Source: Candidatus Rokubacteria bacterium RIFCSPLOWO2_02_FULL_72_37
GTDB taxonomy: Bacteria; Methylomirabilota; Methylomirabilia; Rokubacteriales; CSP1-6
Direction of reading: 5' to 3'
Length of the DNA stretch: 5,150 nt
Assembly (NCBI GenBank): GCA_001790315.1
Contig: MGCE01000179.1
Location: 1 to 5,150 of the forward strand
A model generated the notes under the pieces. It was not told the DNA's origin and made no database searches. It saw nothing but the letters and a program-made list of their open reading frames with translations. The position numbers and the translations under genes were made by a program. Below are positions 1-4,301 of the stretch, in pieces (position 1 is the first letter of the stretch; the number at the start of each line of letters is the position of its first letter).

Positions 1-211
1 GCGTCGTGGCGATGGCGCCCATCGTCTTCAGGTGGTTGAGCGCGTGGATGGTCTCGGCGCCCGCGGCCTCGAAGAAGAGCTGCGCGATGTCCGGCCGGTT
101 CTCCTCGAGCGCCCGGAAGCCGTAGGCGATGTAGCGGCGGTTCGCGTCCGCCTCGCCGGCGAGCGCTACCTGAAGGTTCGCGTCGGTCCGTGACGAGCGC
201 CGCTCGGGCAT
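1..211 (-). CDS. Rubrerythrin-like diiron protein, N-terminal 70 residues (3' end outside window)
   Basis: Reading the reverse strand from the ATG at 211-209 gives an open frame to the window edge. It contains a rubrerythrin-type first half: NLQVALAGEADANRRY at residues 12-27, with Glu20 as the expected iron ligand, and EAAGAETIHALNHL at 48-61, whose E53-x-x-H56 pair is the expected ExxH ligand motif. Rubrerythrins are cytoplasmic diiron proteins that reduce hydrogen peroxide, usually with a C-terminal rubredoxin-like iron site; whether this one has that site lies off the window. No Shine-Dalgarno sequence precedes the ATG, but a TACAAT box lies 6 nt upstream, suggesting a leaderless transcript. 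It is divergent from the protease fusion. The family call rests on motif recognition. A ferritin-like relative that is not a peroxidase cannot be excluded from half a protein. Confidence 0.85.
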   Translation of the reverse strand, partial: MPERRSSRTDANLQVALAGEADANRRYIAYGFRALEENRPDIAQLFFEAAGAETIHALNHLKTMGAIATT

Positions 212-217
212 CGCGTC

Positions 218-223
218 ATTGTA
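218..223 (-). promoter_or_regulatory. -10 box TACAAT for the rubrerythrin gene, leaderless-type spacing
   Basis: The reverse strand reads TACAAT, five of six matches to TATAAT, followed by 6 nt and then the ATG at 211. A sigma70-type start about 7 nt after the box would fall on or next to the A of ATG, giving an mRNA without a 5' leader. No convincing -35 hexamer is visible at the usual distance. The box overlaps the candidate -35 of the divergent protease promoter. Confidence 0.5.
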
Positions 224-248
224 CCCGACGCGCGCTCCGTGGTACGGT
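219..248 (+). promoter_or_regulatory. Candidate promoter of the protease fusion: TTGTAC - 18 bp - TACGGT
   Basis: A -35-like TTGTAC (219-224) is separated by 18 bp from a -10-like TACGGT (243-248). The ATG at 257 follows after 8 nt, so the transcript would begin at or just before the start codon. If so, the alternative in-frame GTG at 239 lies upstream of transcription and cannot be the start. The -35 overlaps the -10 of the divergent rubrerythrin promoter by 5 bp. The -10 match is weak (T1, A2 and T6 conserved). Confidence 0.4.
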
Positions 249-256
249 GCGGGGCC

Positions 257-2218
257 ATGAGAGCCTCGCTCGCCGGGCTCCTCCTCGCGGGCGCCGCGCT
301 CGTCGGCGCTCGGGACGCCGCCGCGCTCACCGTCCAGGAAGCCATCCTCCGGGCCAAGCCCGCCGTCGCCCTGATCACGGCCGAGGTGCGCGCTGACGTG
401 ACGATGAACTGCGGCCAGGGGCCCGTCACGGTGAGCCCCGCGCCGTTCGTCGAGACCGGCACCGGCTGGTTCGTGGACGGGCGCGGGTGGGTGGTGACCA
501 ACGCCCACGTCGTCGACCCGGCCCATCGCTTGCCGCCGTGGGTCACGCACGAGCTGAAGAAGAAGGCGATCGACCAGGCGTGCGTCGCGCCGGTGCTGCG
601 CGCGCGGGGGCTCATGTTCGGCCAGCGGCCGGACCTCGAGGACCAGATCCGGCGTCAGGCCTCCGAGCGGGCGCTCGCGAGCGCCAAGATCACGCCCCAG
701 CCCCAGATCACGGTCCTCCTGTCGAACGGCACCAAGCTGCCGGCCGAGGTCAAGAAGTTCAGCCCGCCGCTCCTACTGGACAACGCCGGGCAGCCGCTGA
801 AGGACTCGGGACGGGATCTGGCGCTCCTGCGTGTGAAGGAGGGCGTCTACCCCGCGATCGCCCTCTCGAAGCGCGACAGCCAGATCGGCGACCCGGTGCA
901 CATCCTCGGTTTCCCGGGCGTCGTCCTCTCGCACGAGCTCCTCAACCGGAACGTGACGCTCGAGGCGTCGGTCACGAACGGCGCGGTGTCCGGCTTCAAG
1001 CAGGACACGATCGGGCAGGACGTCATCCAGACCGACGCGCCCGCGGCGCACGGCAACAGCGGTGGCCCGGCGATCGGCGACGACTCGCGGCTGGTGGGTG
1101 TCATGACCTTCGTCTCGCTCTCCCCCTCGGGCGGCGCGATCGTGCAGGGATTCAACTTCCTGATCCCGTCGAAGGACGTCGCGAAGTTCCTGCAGGGCAC
1201 CGAGATCCAGCCCGGCCAGAGCCGCTTCAACCCGGTGTGGGCGGCCGGCATCGACGCGCTCCTCGAGGGGCGCTACCGCTCGGCCGTGGCGAAGATCGGC
1301 GAGGCCAACAAGATCCTGCCCGGCCTCGCCGACGTCAAGCGGCTGCTCGCCGAGGCCGAGGACAAGGTGAAGAACCCGCCGCCGCGGCCCTTCCCCTGGG
1401 CGTGGGCGACGTTCGGTGTCACGCTCGTGAGCGCCGGCGCCTACGGCGGCATGTGGGGCCGGCGCTGGTGGAAGAACCGGTTCCGCGTCCAGCCGACGCA
1501 GGTCATCGGCTTCATCGAGCACGGGCTCAACCCGGTCCTGCTCGACGTGCGCACGAAGACGGAGTTCGAGACGAGCCCGCTCAAGCTGCCCGGCTCGCAG
1601 CGCCTCGATCCCGACGAGGTCGATCGCGCACCGCTCAACCTCGAGCCGGATCAGCTCATCGTCGCCTACTGCACGAGCCCGGAGGAGACGTGCGCGGCCC
1701 GCGTCAGCGCAGCACTCCGCGCGCGCGGCTTCAAGAACGTGCGGATCCTCAAGGGCGGCCTCGGCGGCTGGACCAACGCCCGGTTGCCGGTCGAGGCGAA
1801 GTCGTCGCTGCCGTCGATCGGCCTCGAGCTGTACAAGAATCTCACCGCGGGCGACATCGAGCGCCGCCGGTTCAAGGCCGGCGACGTGATCTTCGGCGAG
1901 GGCGACGACCCGCGCGACGAGGCGTACCTGATCCACTCGGGCACCCTCGAGGTCCGGCGGGCGTTCGACGGCGAGGCGCGGGTCCTGTCGCGGATGGGCG
2001 AGGGCGAGCTGCTCGGCGAGATGGCGCTGTTCCGCAAGGGCGCCCGCTCGGCGGCCGCCGTGGCCACGAGCGACGTCGAGCTGATCGTGATCAAGGAGGA
2101 GCGGCTCGAGTGGCTCATCCGCAACCGGCCGCAACTCACGCTCGAGGTCCTGAAGCGCCTCTCGAACCTCGTCGTCTCCACCGACAAGGAGCGTGCCCAG
2201 GCCGGGATCGTCAGATGA
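257..2218 (+). CDS. Membrane-anchored trypsin-like protease fused to rhodanese and cyclic-nucleotide-binding domains
   Basis: This 653-residue protein has five parts in order. Residues 1-23 form a signal peptide ending AAA. Residues 24-315 are an S1C/trypsin-like serine protease with catalytic His84 (TNAHVV), Asp187 (GRDLALL) and Ser268 (GNSGGP), and no PDZ domain. Residues 325-372 are a TPR-like helical stretch. Residues 381-400 are a transmembrane helix followed by basic RRWWKNRFR, which places the rest in the cytoplasm. Residues 413-515 are a rhodanese domain with candidate active Cys472 (YCTSPEE) and the closing GGLGGW motif. Residues 521-640 are a cNMP-binding domain with GELLGEMAL and ARSAA; Glu588 and Arg597 occupy the ribose- and phosphate-binding positions known from CRP. 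The ATG at 257 is preferred over GTG 239 because the signal peptide begins there. The four cysteines split two outside (52, 109) and two inside (472, 479). The parts are clear; substrate and coupling between domains are unknown. Confidence 0.9.
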   Translation: MRASLAGLLLAGAALVGARDAAALTVQEAILRAKPAVALITAEVRADVTMNCGQGPVTVSPAPFVETGTGWFVDGRGWVVTNAHVVDPAHRLPPWVTHELKKKAIDQACVAPVLRARGLMFGQRPDLEDQIRRQASERALASAKITPQPQITVLLSNGTKLPAEVKKFSPPLLLDNAGQPLKDSGRDLALLRVKEGVYPAIALSKRDSQIGDPVHILGFPGVVLSHELLNRNVTLEASVTNGAVSGFKQDTIGQDVIQTDAPAAHGNSGGPAIGDDSRLVGVMTFVSLSPSGGAIVQGFNFLIPSKDVAKFLQGTEIQPGQSRFNPVWAAGIDALLEGRYRSAVAKIGEANKILPGLADVKRLLAEAEDKVKNPPPRPFPWAWATFGVTLVSAGAYGGMWGRRWWKNRFRVQPTQVIGFIEHGLNPVLLDVRTKTEFETSPLKLPGSQRLDPDEVDRAPLNLEPDQLIVAYCTSPEETCAARVSAALRARGFKNVRILKGGLGGWTNARLPVEAKSSLPSIGLELYKNLTAGDIERRRFKAGDVIFGEGDDPRDEAYLIHSGTLEVRRAFDGEARVLSRMGEGELLGEMALFRKGARSAAAVATSDVELIVIKEERLEWLIRNRPQLTLEVLKRLSNLVVSTDKERAQAGIVR

Positions 2219-3419
2219 CGCCGCGGGCGGCGAGGCCCGCCCGCTCCGCGCGCGAGAGACCGAGCCGCTCCCCGTAGATCTCCTCGTTGTGCTCGCCGGG
2301 CCGCAGAGGGCCCGCGTGCGCGACGCGTCCCGGCGTGAGCGTGAGGCGTGGCACGACCCCGGGCATCGCGAGCGCGCCGAGCAGCGGCACCGCGAGCGAC
2401 AGGATGTTCTCCCGCGCGCGCACCTGAGGATCCTCGAAGAGATCGCGCACGCTCGCCACGAGCGAGGCGGGCACCTCGGCGGCCTCGAGCCGCGCGAGCG
2501 CCGCCTCGGCGTCGTGGGCGCCGATCCAGGCGCTCACGAGGCCGTCCACCAGCTCGCGGTGGCCCAGGCGGGCCGCGGTCGTGGCCAGCCGCGGGTCGGC
2601 CGCGAGCTCCGGCCGATCCATCGCCTGCGCCAGCCGCGCGAACATGCGGTCGTTCGTGCACGCGATCGCGAGCCAGCGCCCGTCGCGGGTCCGGTAGTGG
2701 TTGTGGGGTGCCGCGCTCTCGGTGCCCGAGCCGATGCGCTCGCGCACGTGGCCCGTGCCCGCGTACACGGCGATGGCGTCGTCGAGCACGCGGAGCACCG
2801 GCTCGTAGAGGCCCACGTCGACCACCTGCCCCTGGCCCGTGCGCTCGGCGTGGCGCAGGGCGATCAGCGCGCCGACCGCGGCGAAGATGCCCGCGAGGTA
2901 ATCGGGGACCGTCGGCGTTCCCGGAGTGACCGGCGGCCGGTCCGGGTAGCCGGAGAGGTACGCGAGCCCACCGACCGCGGCGGCGATGCGCCCGAAGCCC
3001 GGACGCTCGCGCCGCGGCCCCGTCTGGCCGAACGCGGAGACGCGCACGAGCACGAGCGAGGGGCGCGCCTGGACGAGCGCGTCCCACCCGAGGTTCCAGC
3101 GCTCGAGCGTGCCGGGACGGAAATTCTCGGTGACGACGTGCGCGCCCGTCACGAGGCGCCGGATCAGCGCCTGGCCCTCGGGGTCGCGCAGGTTGCAGGT
3201 GATCGACTTCTTGTTGCGCGCCTCGACGAGCCACCAGTACGAGCTGCCGGTGGCGGCGGCGCGCCCGAGGCGGCGCAGGTCGTCGCCGGTGCCCGGCTGC
3301 TCGACCTTGATCACCTCGGCCCCGAACTCGCCGAGCAGTGTGGCGCAGAGCGGCGCGGCGAGAAAGGTCGCGAGGTCGAGCACGGTGACGTCGGCGAGTG
3401 CGCCGCGGGGGTCCGACAC
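2211..3419 (-). CDS. CaiB/BaiF family III CoA-transferase
   Basis: The 402-residue protein matches the usual length of about 400 residues for family III CoA-transferases, which move CoA between acyl-CoA esters and free carboxylic acids through an aspartyl-CoA anhydride. Visible family blocks are VLDLATFLAAP (13-23), GAEVIKVEQPGTGDD (33-47), NKKSITCNLRDPEG (69-82), VTENFRPGTLERW (96-108), GQTGP (131-135) and GQGQVVDVGLYEP (196-208). Asp173 in VPDYLAG is at the position of the catalytic aspartate. The GTG at 3419 is the only sensible start: an in-frame TAA lies 9 nt upstream, and the next GTG falls inside the first conserved block. A TAAGAT box sits 6 nt before it and there is no good ribosome site. 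The acyl substrate cannot be read from sequence; formyl-, carnitine-, succinyl- and benzylsuccinate-type enzymes and the racemase branch share this fold. Its neighbours offer no metabolic clue. Confidence 0.93.
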   Translation of the reverse strand: MSDPRGALADVTVLDLATFLAAPLCATLLGEFGAEVIKVEQPGTGDDLRRLGRAAATGSSYWWLVEARNKKSITCNLRDPEGQALIRRLVTGAHVVTENFRPGTLERWNLGWDALVQARPSLVLVRVSAFGQTGPRRERPGFGRIAAAVGGLAYLSGYPDRPPVTPGTPTVPDYLAGIFAAVGALIALRHAERTGQGQVVDVGLYEPVLRVLDDAIAVYAGTGHVRERIGSGTESAAPHNHYRTRDGRWLAIACTNDRMFARLAQAMDRPELAADPRLATTAARLGHRELVDGLVSAWIGAHDAEAALARLEAAEVPASLVASVRDLFEDPQVRARENILSLAVPLLGALAMPGVVPRLTLTPGRVAHAGPLRPGEHNEEIYGERLGLSRAERAGLAARGVI

Positions 3420-3425
3420 CCCGCC

Positions 3426-3431
3426 ATCTTA
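3426..3431 (-). promoter_or_regulatory. -10 box TAAGAT for the CoA-transferase, leaderless-type spacing
   Basis: The reverse strand reads TAAGAT (five of six to TATAAT), then 6 nt, then the GTG start at 3419. The TAA inside this box is also the in-frame stop that limits the CoA-transferase N-terminus, so the start codon cannot lie further upstream. No -35 hexamer is evident at 16-19 bp. Confidence 0.5.
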
Positions 3432-3440
3432 CCGCGCCCG

Positions 3441-3449
3441 TGCTAGGAT
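3441..3449 (+). promoter_or_regulatory. Extended -10 element TGC-TAGGAT upstream of dut
   Basis: TGC followed by TAGGAT (3444-3449) has the TGn extension plus a hexamer with four of six matches to TATAAT, then 7 nt to the GTG at 3457. An extended -10 can work without a good -35, and none is seen. The inner AGGA (3445-3448) lies 8 nt before the GTG and could instead be a weak ribosome-binding site. The sequence alone does not separate these two readings. Confidence 0.45.
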
Positions 3450-3456
3450 CGCGGCC

Positions 3457-3903
3457 GTGCAACCGTCAACCGTCCGCGTGGCCGTGAAGCGGCTGGATCC
3501 CGCGGTGCCGCTGCCGGCCTACGCGCGCGGCGGCGACGCCGGGCTCGACCTGCACGCCGCGCACGACGTAACGCTCCCGCCCGGCGGCCGGGCGCTCGTG
3601 GGCACCGGGCTCGCCGTCGCGATCCCCGCGGGCTGCGCCGGGTTCGTCCTGCCGCGCTCCGGGCTCGCGCTCCGTCAGGGCGTCACGATCCTCAACACGC
3701 CCGGGCTGATCGACGCCGGCTACCGCGGCGAGCTCCGGGTGCTGCTGATCAACCAGGACCCGGCGACGCCGGTCACGCTCCGCCGGGGCGAGCGCGTCGC
3801 GCAGCTCGTCGTCCAGCGCGTCGAGCGCGCGGCGCTCGTCGAGGTCGACGAGCTGCCGCCGAGCGAGCGCGGCAGCGGCGGCTTCGGCTCGACCGGAAGC
3901 TGA
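3457..3903 (+). CDS. dut: Deoxyuridine 5'-triphosphate nucleotidohydrolase (dUTPase)
   Basis: The 148-residue product is the normal length of trimeric dUTPases, which hydrolyse dUTP to dUMP and pyrophosphate in the cytoplasm, keeping uracil out of DNA and supplying dUMP for thymidylate synthesis. All five family motifs are present: AGLDLHA (28-34), PRSGLA (66-71), GLIDAGYRGE (83-92), RRGERVAQL (109-117) and RGSGGFGSTG (138-147). Asp86 is the expected catalytic base and Tyr89 the uracil-stacking residue. The final motif reaches the C-terminus, so the mobile arm that closes over the active site is intact. GTG at 3457 is chosen because it gives a normal N-terminus and follows the extended -10 element. 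The frame stays open far upstream, but only as antisense to the CoA-transferase. The gene is divergent from that gene, with 37 bp between start codons. Confidence 0.96.
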   Translation: MQPSTVRVAVKRLDPAVPLPAYARGGDAGLDLHAAHDVTLPPGGRALVGTGLAVAIPAGCAGFVLPRSGLALRQGVTILNTPGLIDAGYRGELRVLLINQDPATPVTLRRGERVAQLVVQRVERAALVEVDELPPSERGSGGFGSTGS

Positions 3904-3973
3904 GCCCCCTGCCGGGGAATTCCACGCCGTCTGCCTCATCGCCGCCCGCGGCCGTCGGTGTCAGACTCTGCTC

Positions 3974-3982
3974 AGGAGGTGA
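3974..3982 (+). promoter_or_regulatory. Consensus Shine-Dalgarno AGGAGGTGA deciding the start at 3988
   Basis: AGGAGGTGA is a nine-base match to the standard 16S rRNA 3' end and sits 5 nt before the ATG at 3988. It therefore selects ATG 3988 over the in-frame GTG at 3958, which would add ten residues ahead of the membrane helix. It is the only strong ribosome site found ahead of a gene start in this window. A possible extended -10 (TGT-CAGACT, 3959-3967) lies just upstream but is too weak to list separately. Confidence 0.85.
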
Positions 3983-3987
3983 GGCCG

Positions 3988-4272
3988 ATGCTCGATCCTC
4001 GCGTGACGCTCGCCGTCGTGCTCACCCTCGGCGCCGCGCTCACCCTGCTCGTGTGGGCCCTCTTCACCCGCGGGGGCCGGACCACGCGGCCCGAGACGCT
4101 CGCCTTCCGCTGCCCGTTCAAGGAACGCGACGTGACCGTCGAGTTCCGGGAGGACGCCTGGGACGGGACGCTCGTCGACGTGCGGAGCTGCGACGCCTTC
4201 ACGCCGGCGACCGCGGTGGGCTGCGACAAGGGCTGCCTCCGCCTCGCGACGCTTCCGGCGCGGGCGGCCTGA
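3988..4272 (+). CDS. Small single-pass membrane protein with four cysteines, family not recognised
   Basis: This encodes 94 residues. A hydrophobic helix covers roughly residues 6-27, followed by basic residues (Arg28, Arg31, Arg34) and a soluble domain of about 60 residues. That domain carries Cys42 (FRCPFKERDV), Cys68 (RSCDAF), Cys79 and Cys83 (GCDKGCL), a spacing of C-x25-C-x10-C-x3-C. This could bind a metal such as zinc or form disulfides. Because the charge after the helix is positive, the domain is more likely cytoplasmic, which favours metal binding; this is inference. The ATG at 3988 is fixed by a perfect Shine-Dalgarno site. The gene starts 84 nt after dut on the same strand, so it may share its transcript or use its own weak promoter. 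Its 3' end faces the cyclase gene across 28 bp. I do not recognise a function. Confidence 0.75.
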   Translation: MLDPRVTLAVVLTLGAALTLLVWALFTRGGRTTRPETLAFRCPFKERDVTVEFREDAWDGTLVDVRSCDAFTPATAVGCDKGCLRLATLPARAA

Positions 4273-4284
4273 CCGACGTCGGGG

Positions 4285-4301
4285 GGAGCGACCGCCGCTC
4301 C
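4285..4301. terminator. Possible bidirectional terminator hairpin between convergent genes
   Basis: GGAGCG (4285-4290), a 5-nt loop (ACCGC) and CGCTCC (4296-4301) form a 6-bp GC-rich stem, extendable by one G-U pair. It sits just past the stop of the small membrane protein and runs into the stop codon of the cyclase, where a shared terminator would be expected. No T-tract follows on either strand, so intrinsic termination is uncertain. A perfect 10-bp palindrome, CCGACGTCGG, lies next to it at 4273-4282. Confidence 0.35.

Noticed and set aside
239..256. GTG at 239 as start of the protease fusion
   Set aside because: It would place six residues (MVRCGA) before a normal signal peptide, and it lies upstream of the candidate -10 box.
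773..2134. 453-codon open frame antisense to the protease fusion
   Set aside because: Its translation is rich in Arg, Ala, Leu, Asp and Glu with no recognisable domain, and it mirrors the codons of a gene with clear catalytic motifs. Long antisense frames are expected at this GC content.
2193..3446. 417-codon plus-strand frame antisense to the CoA-transferase
   Set aside because: No domain, skewed composition, and the opposite strand encodes an intact family III CoA-transferase.
2986..3456. Long N-terminal extension of dUTPase in the same frame
   Set aside because: It lies wholly antisense to the CoA-transferase and in the promoter gap; dUTPases are about 150 residues and the GTG at 3457 gives a normal N-terminus.
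1666..3462. 598-codon minus-strand frame spanning the protease 3' part and the CoA-transferase in another frame
   Set aside because: The product is Arg/Ala/Gly-rich low complexity, and it crosses two real genes; it is a composition artefact.
3904..3925. Possible terminator after dut (CCCC-loop-GGGG, then GGAATTCC)
   Set aside because: Only a 4-bp stem and no T-tract; the GGAATTCC palindrome is short and most likely chance.
3958..3987. GTG at 3958 as start of the small membrane protein
   Set aside because: The perfect Shine-Dalgarno at 3974-3982 selects ATG 3988, and the ten extra residues would include the translated ribosome site.
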